Shown here: in pieces, positions 43,883 to 51,863 of the stretch
How the letters are laid out: each line of letters begins with the position of its first letter
Position numbering within the stretch: position 1 is the first letter of the stretch
Notes under the pieces: model-generated
Database searches by the model: none
Seen by the model: the letters and a program-made list of their open reading frames with translations, nothing else
What the model was told of the DNA's origin: nothing
Position numbers and translations under genes: made by a program
Source of the DNA: Flavobacteriaceae bacterium UBA7302
Lineage (GTDB): Bacteria > Bacteroidota > Bacteroidia > Flavobacteriales > Flavobacteriaceae
NCBI GenBank assembly: GCA_002471825.1
Contig: DKQS01000009.1
Location: forward strand, 62,001 to 126,000
Length of the DNA stretch: 64,000 nt
Direction: 5' to 3'

Positions 43883-44398
43883 ATGACAAAATTAAAGACA
43901 AATCAAAATCCAGTAAATGTAGTAACCGAATTAAATGTATTGTTAGCCGATTATCATGTCTTTTATCAAAAATTAAGAAACTTTCATTGGAATGTTATGG
44001 GAGAAAACTTCTTCGATTTACATGAAAAATTTGAAAGTATGTATAATGATACACGTGTGAAAATTGATGAAGTAGCAGAACGCATCATCACCTTAAAGTA
44101 TCATCCTGTAAGTAAACTTGGCGATTACCTTGAAATATCCAACATACAAGAGTCTTCACCTCTTTTGACCGATAAAGAAATGGTAGAAAAAATTGTAGAG
44201 GATCAGGAAATCCTCATCAAACAGTTATATAAGATTAACGAGGAAGCCAACAAAAACAATGATGAAGGAACCATTGATTTAATTGGGGCATACATTCGAC
44301 AAACCGAGAAATCATCTTGGATGCTAAATGCTTGGTTGAAAAAGCCTGATACCAAAATGAACAGTGTACTGCTTAGAAAAAGTGAGACGGTTTCTTAA
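43883..44398 (+). CDS. dps: Dps-family DNA-binding ferritin-like protein
   Basis: A 171-residue Dps/miniferritin that stores iron and protects DNA from oxidative damage. The ferroxidase site at the dimer interface is visible: YQKLRNFHWNVMGENFFDLHEKFESMYND (split; His near residue 37, Asp/Glu near 48-56). A basic, disordered N-terminus (MTKLKTNQNP) may bind DNA. A 184-base upstream region with AT-rich palindromic stretches likely carries stress regulation. A secreted protein gene follows. Confidence 0.93.
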   Translation: MTKLKTNQNPVNVVTELNVLLADYHVFYQKLRNFHWNVMGENFFDLHEKFESMYNDTRVKIDEVAERIITLKYHPVSKLGDYLEISNIQESSPLLTDKEMVEKIVEDQEILIKQLYKINEEANKNNDEGTIDLIGAYIRQTEKSSWMLNAWLKKPDTKMNSVLLRKSETVS

Positions 44399-44452
44399 TC
44401 GATGAGCTACTCCAAAAAAATAAAATATACGTACAACCTTAAAAACAACTTT

Positions 44453-44986
44453 ATGTTAAAAACAAAATATATAATCTCAACGCTACTCATCAGTTTTATA
44501 ACCCTGATTTCAACTGCCCAATCAGACGAATTGCAAAATGGTTGGATATTGGAAAAAACAGAAATCGGAAAAATGAAGATTGATGGGGATGATTGGGTCA
44601 CCTTTAAACAAGAAACGCGCACTACAGCACAGTGGAACGTAATTCTTGATCCAAATGATAAATACCAATTAAATCAAGATTTAATTGTAAAACCAATCCG
44701 AGTAACAAAATACATTCAATCAGATATTGATATGGATGATCAATTTGATGCGAAGGTCATGTTAACTTATTTAAAAATGGACACCAACCTACTATTCCAA
44801 ATGGATAGAGGGGGATTAAAAGTAAGCACTGAGGATTCGGATATTCGCATACAATCCATAGTACCTTCTGAAAATCCAAAGCATCGAATTTTAGACGGAA
44901 GAATTACTGATAATGGTACTTACACGATTTATTTAAGTAATGAAGATCAAACAACCATCGAAGTTCAAGATTACAGCAAATTCTAG
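44453..44986 (+). CDS. Secreted protein of unknown function
   Basis: A 177-residue exported protein with a signal peptide (MLKTKYIISTLLISFITLISTAQS) and a mature part of mainly beta-strand character. No family recognised. The ATG at 44453 was chosen because the signal peptide begins there; an upstream ATG adds a Lys/Tyr-rich leader. It lies 54 bases after dps and ends before a terminator hairpin, so it may be cotranscribed with dps. Confidence 0.7.
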   Translation: MLKTKYIISTLLISFITLISTAQSDELQNGWILEKTEIGKMKIDGDDWVTFKQETRTTAQWNVILDPNDKYQLNQDLIVKPIRVTKYIQSDIDMDDQFDAKVMLTYLKMDTNLLFQMDRGGLKVSTEDSDIRIQSIVPSENPKHRILDGRITDNGTYTIYLSNEDQTTIEVQDYSKF

Positions 44987-45020
44987 TATTGTAATCATTG
45001 TACATGAATTAAATGACCAA

Positions 45021-45049
45021 AAAAAGTCCGACGAAAAGTTGGGCTTTTT
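45021..45049 (+). terminator. Terminator upstream of mnmE
   Basis: AAAAAGTCCGAC and GTTGGGCTTTTT pair with two G-U wobbles around a GAAAA loop and end in a T-run. Confidence 0.85.
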
Positions 45050-45067
45050 TTTGGCTTTGAATCTAAC

Positions 45068-45075
45068 TACTTTTG
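45068..45075 (+). promoter_or_regulatory. mnmE -7 promoter box
   Basis: TACTTTTG ends four bases before the mnmE ATG, again implying a leaderless transcript. Confidence 0.6.
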
Positions 45076-45079
45076 TAGC

Positions 45080-46474
45080 ATGATTCAACAAGACACCATT
45101 ATTGCCGTTTCTACTCCAGCTGGAGTTGGAGCCATTGCAAATATTCGTTTGTCAGGCGACAAAGCAATCGCCTTGGTAAACGAGAACTTTCAATCGGTTC
45201 GCAAGGGCAAGTCTTTGTTACATCAAAAATCACACACCATTCATTTGGGACATATTGTGGCCAATGGCAACGTCATTGATGAAGTATTGGTATCACTATT
45301 TAAAGGCCCTAATTCCTATACTGGAGAAGACGTGGTAGAAATTTCTTGTCACGGGTCTCATTACATACAAGAGAAAATTCTACAGCATTTTTTGCAACAG
45401 GATTGCCGATTGGCCGATCATGGGGAATTTACGCTCCGAGCTTTTTTAAATGGTAAAATGGATTTGAGTCAGGCTGAAGCAGTAGCAGATCTTATCGCAT
45501 CCAACTCTGAGGCCAGTCATCAAATTGCCATGCAACAGATGCGTGGAGGAATTTCCAACGAACTAAAGGACCTTCGTTTGCAGTTGCTCGACTTTGCTGC
45601 GCTGATCGAATTGGAACTAGATTTCTCAGGAGAAGATGTCGAATTTGCCGATCGAACCAAATTTTATGACTTGATTGAGAGAATATCTGCGGTGTTAAAG
45701 CGATTGATAGATTCTTTTGCCTTCGGAAATGCCATGAAAAACGGAATTCCTGTAGCTATTATCGGTGAACCAAACGTTGGCAAGTCGACCTTACTGAATG
45801 CGCTTCTCAACGAGGAGAAAGCCATTGTTTCGGACATTGCAGGAACTACGAGAGACGCCATTGAAGATGAAATTGTTCTCAATGGTGTGGTATTCCGATT
45901 CATAGATACAGCTGGACTTCGAACTACTTCTGATGTTATTGAAAATATAGGGATTCAAAAAGCCTATGAAAAGGCTCAAAAAGCTCAATTGGTTATCTTT
46001 TTGATAGAGAGCAAACGAATTATTGATTCGCCTGAGGATTACAAAGCCCAACTTCAAAATATCGAGGAAAAACTACCTGAGAAGAATATTTTGATCATTG
46101 CCAACAAGGTTGATCAACTCTCTGAAATAGATCAAAAATTCTTAAAAGGGAACCACGAAGAAGTGCTCTTACTGTCTGCAAAAGAAAAACTTGGAATTGA
46201 TACCTTAGAAAAGGAATTGATTTCCCTTATTAATGCGGGTGAACTCAGCAATAACGAAACAGTGGTTACCAATTCGAGACACTTTGAATCGCTTTCTAAT
46301 GCCTTTACCTCCATTCAGGATGTCAAGAATGGTCTCGACTTAGGCATAGCCTCAGACTTAGTAGCCATTGACATTCGAGAATGCCTTCGTCACCTTGGAA
46401 ATATTACTGGTGAATATGATGTTGACAAGGACATCTTAGGTCATATCTTCTCAAATTTCTGTATCGGGAAGTAA
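45080..46474 (+). CDS. mnmE: tRNA modification GTPase MnmE (TrmE)
   Basis: A 464-residue GTPase that, with MnmG, installs 5-carboxymethylaminomethyl groups at wobble U34 of tRNAs. N-terminal folate-binding domain, helical domain and inserted G domain with G1 GEPNVGKST (G229 onward), G2/G3 DIAGTTRD and DTAGLR, and G4 NKVD. The C-terminal FCIGK motif is intact. Its last 18 bases serve as the attachment site of the downstream island; integration has preserved the coding end. Confidence 0.96.
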   Translation: MIQQDTIIAVSTPAGVGAIANIRLSGDKAIALVNENFQSVRKGKSLLHQKSHTIHLGHIVANGNVIDEVLVSLFKGPNSYTGEDVVEISCHGSHYIQEKILQHFLQQDCRLADHGEFTLRAFLNGKMDLSQAEAVADLIASNSEASHQIAMQQMRGGISNELKDLRLQLLDFAALIELELDFSGEDVEFADRTKFYDLIERISAVLKRLIDSFAFGNAMKNGIPVAIIGEPNVGKSTLLNALLNEEKAIVSDIAGTTRDAIEDEIVLNGVVFRFIDTAGLRTTSDVIENIGIQKAYEKAQKAQLVIFLIESKRIIDSPEDYKAQLQNIEEKLPEKNILIIANKVDQLSEIDQKFLKGNHEEVLLLSAKEKLGIDTLEKELISLINAGELSNNETVVTNSRHFESLSNAFTSIQDVKNGLDLGIASDLVAIDIRECLRHLGNITGEYDVDKDILGHIFSNFCIGK

Positions 46475-46481
46475 CTTACTT
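46457..46481 (+). other. Attachment site attL in mnmE with 13-bp palindrome
   Basis: The last 18 bases of mnmE (46457-46474, TTCTGTATCGGGAAGTAA) closely match the 18-bp core known for SGI1-type integration. Overlapping its end, AAGTAA-C-TTACTT at 46469-46481 is a perfect 13-base inverted repeat centred one base past the stop codon, a plausible pair of core-type recombinase sites. Confidence 0.75.
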
Positions 46482-46544
46482 TCTTTTATTTGTTAATCCT
46501 TTGTTATTGTTGGTTTTATAGTGTTTTATCTTCTTTTATTTGTT
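46481..46544 (+). repeat. 14-bp direct repeat, 50-bp spacing, next to attL
   Basis: TTCTTTTATTTGTT occurs perfectly at 46481-46494 and 46531-46544, start-to-start distance 50 bases (about five helical turns). The first copy abuts the att palindrome. It may be a recombinase or accessory-factor binding site. Confidence 0.8.
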
Positions 46545-46569
46545 GCTTATTTACTCTTTTTTGATTAAA

Positions 46570-46622
46570 TTTGTTGTATATCTGTTGCCTTAAATATGGA
46601 TTTGTTGCCCAAATCTGTTGGC
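46570..46622 (+). repeat. Four (T/C)TGTTG motifs, candidate arm-type sites
   Basis: TTTGTTGTA (46570), TCTGTTGCC (46581), TTTGTTGCC (46601) and TCTGTTGGC (46614) are related nine-base words on the same strand within 53 bases. Tyrosine recombinases of this type have an N-terminal arm-binding domain; these could be its sites. Inferred. Confidence 0.55.
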
Positions 46623-46642
46623 GAAAATAAAGGCGAAATGAT

Positions 46643-46688
46643 GCACCATAACGCACCACGTTGCACCATTACGCTACATAAAGCACCA
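46643..46688 (+). repeat. GCACCA repeat array with exact 10-bp phasing
   Basis: GCACCA at 46643, 46653, 46663 and 46683, with a degenerate GCTACA at 46673, giving five positions each exactly ten bases apart, so all face one side of the helix. The array ends four bases before the ATG of the excisionase-like gene. It probably binds a small DNA-bending protein, perhaps the excisionase itself. Confidence 0.75.
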
Positions 46689-46691
46689 TTT

Positions 46692-47056
46692 ATGAGCAGT
46701 AATTTATTCATTCCTAAAACTTGTAAGCATTGCGGTAATGCCTTCACAGCACGTACAACAGTTACTAAATACTGTGGCGATACTTGTGCAAAAGAGCATA
46801 TAAGGCACGTAAGCGTAAAGAAAAAATCCAAGCTACTCTTACTGAAGATATGCAACAGCAAAAACAAGTTGTTGAAGTTCACAATCCTAATGCTGTAAAT
46901 AACAAGGATTTTTTAAGCGTTACAGAAGCCTCACAACTTATTGGTGTGAGTAGATGGACCATTCAAAGAATGATTCAACAAGGACGTTTAAAAGCAGTTC
47001 CTTTTGGTAGAAAGCGTATTGTGGCCAGATGGCAAATAGAAAACCTCTTTAATTAA
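46692..47056 (+). pseudogene. Excisionase-like zinc-ribbon/HTH gene interrupted by a -1 frameshift
   Basis: Two consecutive frames encode one recognisable protein. The first (46692-46793) gives MSSNLFIPKTCKHCGNAFTA and ...KYCGDTCAK, a four-Cys zinc ribbon (CxxC, CxxxC). The second (from 46793) continues RAYKARKRKEKI, then the MerR/excisionase-type helix-turn-helix FLSVTEASQLIGVSRWTIQR and GRKRIVARWQIENLF. The join needs a one-base backward shift at AAAA in GCAAAAGAG; five A's would make one frame of ~122 residues. This may be a true mutation, a sequencing error, or a ribosomal frameshift. It ends seven bases before the recombinase gene. Confidence 0.75.
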
Positions 47057-47063
47057 TTCCATT

Positions 47064-48158
47064 ATGAAAGTAACATTAAGACAACGCAAGAAAAACGACA
47101 AAATAAGCCTGTATTTAGATTACTATCATAAAGGTAAACGTAAAACCGAATACTTACGCTTATACCTTACACCAAATCCTAAAACCAAAACGGAAAGAGA
47201 GGTAAACAGGAAAACGAAGCAACTTGCAGAAACTATTTGTGCACAACGACAGATTGAAATTCAAAACGGTATTTATGGCTTTCAAGATATTGAAAAGCTA
47301 AAAGGCAGTTTTATTACTTATATCACAGCTTTAGCAGAAAAGAAAAATACAAGCTCTGGCAATTATGGTAATTGGAATAGTATGCTAAAACATTTAAAAA
47401 AGTTTTGTCCAACTGATGTTAGTTTTCAAGATATAGACAAATCATTTGTTGAGCGTTTCAAAGAGTATTTAGATAAAGATGCAATAGGTAGAGCAGGTAA
47501 GCAATTGTCTCAAAATTCAAAATATTCATATTTCGGGAAATTTTCAGCAGCATTAAAACAGGCTGTAAAGGATGGTATATTAAAAGTAAATCCTGCAAAT
47601 GGTGTTGAATACTTTAAACAAGGCGAACCTCAACGAGAATTTTTAACGCTTGATGAATTACAAAAGGCAGTTAATACAGAATGTGAACTACCTATTTTAA
47701 AAAATGCTTTTATTTTTTCAGCTTTAACCGGATTACGTTGGTCAGATATTGAAAAACTAATATGGTCAGAAATCCAGCACTCTAAAGAAATGGGATATTA
47801 TATCAGATTTAGACAAAAGAAAACTAAAGGTGTAGAAACCTTACCAATATCAGACCAAGCAAGAAATCTATTAGGAGAAAAAGGTAATCCAGATGATAAA
47901 GTATTTGATGGTTTGCATTATAGTGCCTGGTCTAACTTAAAGCTACAACAATGGATGATGAAAGCAGGTATTACTAAAAATATAACCTTCCATTGTGCGC
48001 GTCATACCTACGCTACCTTACAATTAACTTTGGGTACAGACATATATACAGTATCAAAATTATTAGGTCATAAAGAGTTAAGAACTACACAGATATATGC
48101 AAAAGTAATTGACGATAAAAAGAAAGAAGCGGCTAACCGTATTCAACTGGATTTATAA
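47064..48158 (+). CDS. int: Tyrosine recombinase/integrase of the island
   Basis: A 364-residue site-specific recombinase. It has an arm-binding N-terminal domain (residues ~1-60), a SAM-like core-binding domain (~90-190) and a complete catalytic domain: Arg in ALTGLRWSDIEKL, Lys in RFRQKKTKGVETLP, HxxR in TFHCARHTYATL, His336 in GHKELRTTQIY and nucleophile Tyr345. All six active-site residues are present, so it should be functional. It follows the excisionase-like gene by seven bases and lies next to attL, as expected for an mnmE-targeting element. Confidence 0.93.
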   Translation: MKVTLRQRKKNDKISLYLDYYHKGKRKTEYLRLYLTPNPKTKTEREVNRKTKQLAETICAQRQIEIQNGIYGFQDIEKLKGSFITYITALAEKKNTSSGNYGNWNSMLKHLKKFCPTDVSFQDIDKSFVERFKEYLDKDAIGRAGKQLSQNSKYSYFGKFSAALKQAVKDGILKVNPANGVEYFKQGEPQREFLTLDELQKAVNTECELPILKNAFIFSALTGLRWSDIEKLIWSEIQHSKEMGYYIRFRQKKTKGVETLPISDQARNLLGEKGNPDDKVFDGLHYSAWSNLKLQQWMMKAGITKNITFHCARHTYATLQLTLGTDIYTVSKLLGHKELRTTQIYAKVIDDKKKEAANRIQLDL

Positions 48159-48415
48159 TGAAAGGAAGTATATTTTCAAGTTTGGTTTCTATAACCAATG
48201 GCTTGCATAGAGATAATAGACAGGAAAAGGATTTTAAATTCCTATTGTCTGATTTTAAATTAAATCCAAAAGCCAATAACGCAGTTTTTAAAGTAAACTT
48301 TAAAAAGCCTTTAAATGCGAAAAAAGAATACTACCAAAAGGTAATATTTAATGAAACAGAAAATACAGTAGCATCTTTTGTAAAGGAATTTCCTAAAAAT
48401 GCATGCATACATTAG
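48158..48415 (+). CDS. Hypothetical protein or gene fragment after the integrase
   Basis: An 85-residue frame whose ATG shares a base with the integrase stop (TAATG), suggesting translational coupling. It begins MKGSIFSSLVSITNGLHRDN and is Lys/Phe/Asn-rich, without transmembrane segments or recognised motif. Its end overlaps the next frame by 13 bases in a different phase. It might be an N-terminal piece of the same gene as the following PIWI-like fragment, with the middle deleted; that is a hypothesis only. Confidence 0.45.
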   Translation: MKGSIFSSLVSITNGLHRDNRQEKDFKFLLSDFKLNPKANNAVFKVNFKKPLNAKKEYYQKVIFNETENTVASFVKEFPKNACIH

Positions 48416-48843
48416 GGTTGAAAATTCCTCTTTACATTTTAAATATCAATAAAACAGAAGCAGAAGATATTATTGCTTACGACCTCAATTGGGGTAAAAA
48501 GTTAATGCCTGTAAGTGGCACATACATACGTATTAGCGAAAATCAATTCCTACTGTTTAATAATGCACGTTATCCTAATTCACAGCGATATGCAGATACA
48601 GATGGTTATCCGTTTCCAATAAAAATTAAGGTAAGCAGTCCAGATGAAGATGCTTTTGAAGATGCAGACGTGGTTTTAGAGTTATTAACACAGGTATATC
48701 AATTTAGCAGATTGTATTGGAAATCACTTCGACAACAAAATGTACCTATTACCATAAAATACCCAGAAATGGTAGCACAAATAGCACCACGATTTAATAA
48801 TGGTGTTCCAGACGATGCTAAAGATGCCTTATGGTTTTTGTAA
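48403..48843 (+). pseudogene. C-terminal PIWI-domain (prokaryotic Argonaute) remnant
   Basis: A 146-residue frame ending PDDAKDALWFL. The order of motifs resembles the end of a PIWI domain: PVSGTYIRISENQFLLFNN, an NxRYP...DGYPFPIKIKVSS loop, an ALTxxN-like helix VLELLTQVYQFSRLYWKSLR, then the terminal block QQNVPITIKYPEMVAQIAPRF. In intact Argonautes this comprises only the last fifth of the protein, so the MID domain, PAZ and most catalytic residues are missing. I judge it a decayed fragment; a small stand-alone protein is possible. Identification is from motif memory, not a search. Confidence 0.5.
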
Positions 48844-48848
48844 TTAAT

Positions 48849-48884
48849 TTGCACAACTATTGCATCATTAAATTTTTATCTTTG
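48849..48884 (+). promoter_or_regulatory. Promoter with TGCAC-N4-ATTGCA dyad, cargo operon 1
   Basis: TTGCA at 48849 and 48860 lie 11 bases apart within TGCACAACTATTGCA (48850-48864). After 12 bases comes the -7 box TATCTTTG (48877-48884), five bases before the GTG of the next gene. The dyad covers the -33 region, where a repressor would block transcription. The same layout occurs at 51864. Confidence 0.6.
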
Positions 48885-48889
48885 TAATT

Positions 48890-49207
48890 GTGAAATTTGT
48901 AACAATCATATTATCCTTAATCATACTATTGCTTTCAGCAAAGCCTTGTTCTGATGGGCAAAACATAGAAGATCAGCATCAAGACGACATAAGTGTTAAT
49001 CACAACCATCAAGAAGATAGTGACGATTCTTGTCCTGTAACTTGTATTTGCAATTGTTGTGGTATGGCAATTACTTATGAACCAATCAAGACATTTGATT
49101 TAAAACTCAATATTGAAATCTCATCGGAGTTAATTTCTACATATCAACCTATTTACTGGTTTAACTTCCTTTCCAACATTTGGCAACCGCCACAAGTAAT
49201 AAGCTAA
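48890..49207 (+). CDS. Small exported Cys/His-rich protein
   Basis: A 105-residue protein with a signal peptide (MKFVTIILSLIILLLSAKPC, GTG start) and a His/Asp-rich linker (HQDDISVNHNHQED) followed by CPVTCICNCCGM, likely metal-binding. Similar short proteins precede TonB receptors in flavobacterial metal clusters (I recall DUF6660, not verified). It is the first gene of a unit with the TonB receptor and Fur regulator. Possible roles are periplasmic metal chaperone or sensor; not established. Confidence 0.7.
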   Translation: MKFVTIILSLIILLLSAKPCSDGQNIEDQHQDDISVNHNHQEDSDDSCPVTCICNCCGMAITYEPIKTFDLKLNIEISSELISTYQPIYWFNFLSNIWQPPQVIS

Positions 49208-49256
49208 AACGTTTCGATTTTAAATCAATTATTTAGTTAATTACAATTATAATTCA

Positions 49257-51443
49257 ATGAATAAATACCTATTGAGTATAAAGCTCATATTAATACTTTG
49301 CCTATCGTTAAAGGCACAAACATCAGACATACAAATAAAAGTCCTAACAGAAGCTGAAAACGAGCCTTTATTGGGTGCTACGGTTTACTTTGAAGCATTA
49401 GAAAAAGGAGCAGTCACCAATTTTGATGGTATTGCAACTTTTACAGAAATTCCAGATGGTCAGCATCAAATAATTATTTCTTTTTTAGGCTTTGAAACAT
49501 TTGAGACAACAATTCAAATTCCAAGTAATACAGAATTAATGTTTAAACTAAAAGAGGGCGGTAATCAATTAGATGCTGTAGTACTGCAATCTACAAGAAG
49601 CACAAGAACAGTACGAAAAATACCTACACGTATAGAGTTTATAGGTGCAGAGGAATTAGGAGAAAAAGCTATAATGAATCCTACTAATATTTCTATGGTG
49701 CTTCGAGAAAGTACAGGAATACAAATGCAACAAACATCATTAAGTAGTGGGAGTACCAATATTCGTATTCAAGGATTAGATGGTAGGTATACACAACTTT
49801 TAAGAGATGGATTTCCCTTATATGGTGGTTTTTCAAGTGGATTAAGTATTCTACAAATACCACCTTTAGATTTACAACAATTTGAGATTATTAAAGGAAG
49901 TTCATCAACCCTTTATGGTGGAGGTGCTATTGCAGGATTAGTAAATATGGTATCTAAAACACCAGACGAAGAACCTGCATTAGATATAATGCTCACGCAG
50001 ACACAAGCGTTAGGAAGTACAGCCAATGTATTTTATAGCAAACGAAATGAAAAATTTGGTGTTTCACTTTATGGCTCTGGTCATTATCAAAAAGCATACG
50101 ACCCAGAAGATGATGGCTTTAGCAACCTACCAAAAACAACGTCAATTTCTTTTAATCCTAAACTGTTTTATTATCCATCAGATAAAACAACACTTTGGTT
50201 TGGATTAAACGGAACGTATGATGATAGAATTGGTGGAGATATTACCAAAATTGAAAGTGGTGCGGATGGTATTCATCAATATACAGAAGAAAACAACTCA
50301 AAACGAGTAAGCAGTCAATTTGTATATCAAACACAATTAGATTCCGTTAGTTCATTAGAGTTTAAAAATAGTGTCTCTTTTTTCGATAGGAACTTAACTG
50401 TTCCGGATTTCAATTTTGATGGCAAACAAACAAATACGTTTACTGAAATATCTTATAATACAGCATCAGAAAATACGGATTGGATAGTTGGAGCTAATCT
50501 ATATACCTCAAATTTCGATGAAAATGATAAAGCACCATTACAAAGAGACCAAAAAGATGTGACCTTTGGAGCATTTGCAAATAATATTTACGACATATCG
50601 GATAATTGGATATTAGAAACAGGATTAAGAGCAGATTATAATACGGATTTCGGTTTCTTTCCACTTCCAAGAATTTCATTACTTTATAAAAACAATAGTG
50701 GATTTTCAAGTAGAATTGGTGGAGGTTTAGGGTATAAGATTCCTGATATTTTTACAGAAGAAGCAGAGTATATTAACTTTGAAAATGTGCTTGCAATAGA
50801 TAAATCTACAGTAGATGCAGAACGTTCTTATGGTGTTAATTTTGATTTGAATTATCAAACTCGTCTATCTGATGAGATTGGTTTTTCGATAAATCAATTA
50901 TTCTATGTTACCGCTATTAATGATGGATTGCTTTTAAATTCAACAGATAACGGATTATTTCAGTTTGAAAATGCACCAGATGAAATCTTTAGTAAAGGAG
51001 CAGAAACCAATATAAAATTTACATACAAAGACTTTAGATGGTTTTTAAACTATGCACTTATTGATACCAAACTAAATTATTTACCTGGTAATCCACAAAA
51101 GCCATTAACAGCAAAACATAATGCAGGAAGTGTTATAATGTACGAATCTAAAAAATGGCGCATAGGTTATGAAACTTATTATACAGGGAAACAGTTCTTG
51201 TCTAATGGTACAGAAACTACAGACTTTGTAACTATGGGTTTAATGGTTATGCGTAACTTTAAATTGGGAAGTGTATTTGTAAATTTCGAAAACTTTACAG
51301 ATAGAAGACAAAGCAGGTTTTCACCTTTGGTTTTACCACCGCACGAAAATCCTGTTTTCCCAGAAATATATGCGCCTACAGATGGTTTTATATTTAGTGT
51401 AGGACTCATAATTAAACCATTTGGTAACGAAGACGACGATTAA
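49257..51443 (+). CDS. TonB-dependent receptor of the metal island
   Basis: A 728-residue outer-membrane receptor with a signal peptide, a carboxypeptidase-like N-terminal domain (residues ~22-105), a plug (LQSTRSTRTVRKIPTRIEF to GGGAIAGLVNMVSKTPDE, ~115-245) and a C-terminal beta-barrel ending FSVGLIIKPFG. It is followed by a Fur-family gene after two bases, so its substrate is probably a metal or metal chelate whose level is sensed by that regulator. Copper, zinc or iron complexes are all possible. Confidence 0.88.
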   Translation: MNKYLLSIKLILILCLSLKAQTSDIQIKVLTEAENEPLLGATVYFEALEKGAVTNFDGIATFTEIPDGQHQIIISFLGFETFETTIQIPSNTELMFKLKEGGNQLDAVVLQSTRSTRTVRKIPTRIEFIGAEELGEKAIMNPTNISMVLRESTGIQMQQTSLSSGSTNIRIQGLDGRYTQLLRDGFPLYGGFSSGLSILQIPPLDLQQFEIIKGSSSTLYGGGAIAGLVNMVSKTPDEEPALDIMLTQTQALGSTANVFYSKRNEKFGVSLYGSGHYQKAYDPEDDGFSNLPKTTSISFNPKLFYYPSDKTTLWFGLNGTYDDRIGGDITKIESGADGIHQYTEENNSKRVSSQFVYQTQLDSVSSLEFKNSVSFFDRNLTVPDFNFDGKQTNTFTEISYNTASENTDWIVGANLYTSNFDENDKAPLQRDQKDVTFGAFANNIYDISDNWILETGLRADYNTDFGFFPLPRISLLYKNNSGFSSRIGGGLGYKIPDIFTEEAEYINFENVLAIDKSTVDAERSYGVNFDLNYQTRLSDEIGFSINQLFYVTAINDGLLLNSTDNGLFQFENAPDEIFSKGAETNIKFTYKDFRWFLNYALIDTKLNYLPGNPQKPLTAKHNAGSVIMYESKKWRIGYETYYTGKQFLSNGTETTDFVTMGLMVMRNFKLGSVFVNFENFTDRRQSRFSPLVLPPHENPVFPEIYAPTDGFIFSVGLIIKPFGNEDDD

Positions 51444-51445
51444 TT

Positions 51446-51859
51446 ATGGAAACAATAGAACAAGTATTAGAATCAAAAAACATACGAGTTACTGCAATGC
51501 GTATGTTAATTTATAAGTTCCTAGTTGAGAAGGAGGTTGCAGTAACATTGAGTGATATAGAAAATGCTTTTGAAAAAGCAGACAGAACTACCTTATACCG
51601 TACAATTAAAACTTTTGAGGAAAAAGATATTGTCCATCAAATTGATGATGGCACAGGGATAACAAAATATGCTTTATGTGAAAAGGGATGTAATTGTGAA
51701 ATTGAAACTGATTTGCACTTACACTTCCATTGTAACAATTGCAATGAAACCATTTGCTTAACAGACCATAAAATCCCTCAAATTAAAGTACCTGATGGCT
51801 TTGTTTCGGAAAATGTAAACTTGGTTGTAAAAGGTATATGTGATAAGTGTAGTGGATAA
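51446..51859 (+). CDS. Fur-family metal-responsive regulator
   Basis: A 137-residue Fur-fold repressor: winged helix (ITxALSDIEN-like, with KADRTTLYRTIKTFEEKDIV at residues ~47-66) and C-terminal metal domain with HLHFHCNNC (~86-94) and a final CDKC zinc pair. An additional EKGCNCE segment is Cys-rich. Subtype (Zur, Fur, PerR) cannot be fixed, though context favours zinc or a related metal. It starts two bases after the receptor stop, so it likely controls its own operon; candidate operators are at 48849 and 51864. Confidence 0.9.
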   Translation: METIEQVLESKNIRVTAMRMLIYKFLVEKEVAVTLSDIENAFEKADRTTLYRTIKTFEEKDIVHQIDDGTGITKYALCEKGCNCEIETDLHLHFHCNNCNETICLTDHKIPQIKVPDGFVSENVNLVVKGICDKCSG

Positions 51860-51863
51860 CAAA

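Noticed and set aside
43798..44025. A 75-residue frame overlapping dps
   Set aside because: It overlaps the dps start in another frame and its product has no recognisable fold; dps is certain.
46475..46691. CRISPR array or tandem-repeat locus at the island's left end
   Set aside because: The repeats are short, differently spaced and of several kinds without uniform spacers; they fit recombination and operator sites.
46596..46898. A 100-residue open frame starting at 46596 across the GCACCA array
   Set aside because: Its first 32 codons cover the repeat array and the protein similarity begins only at the ATG at 46692. Its last third, after 46793, reads the wrong frame of the helix-turn-helix gene.
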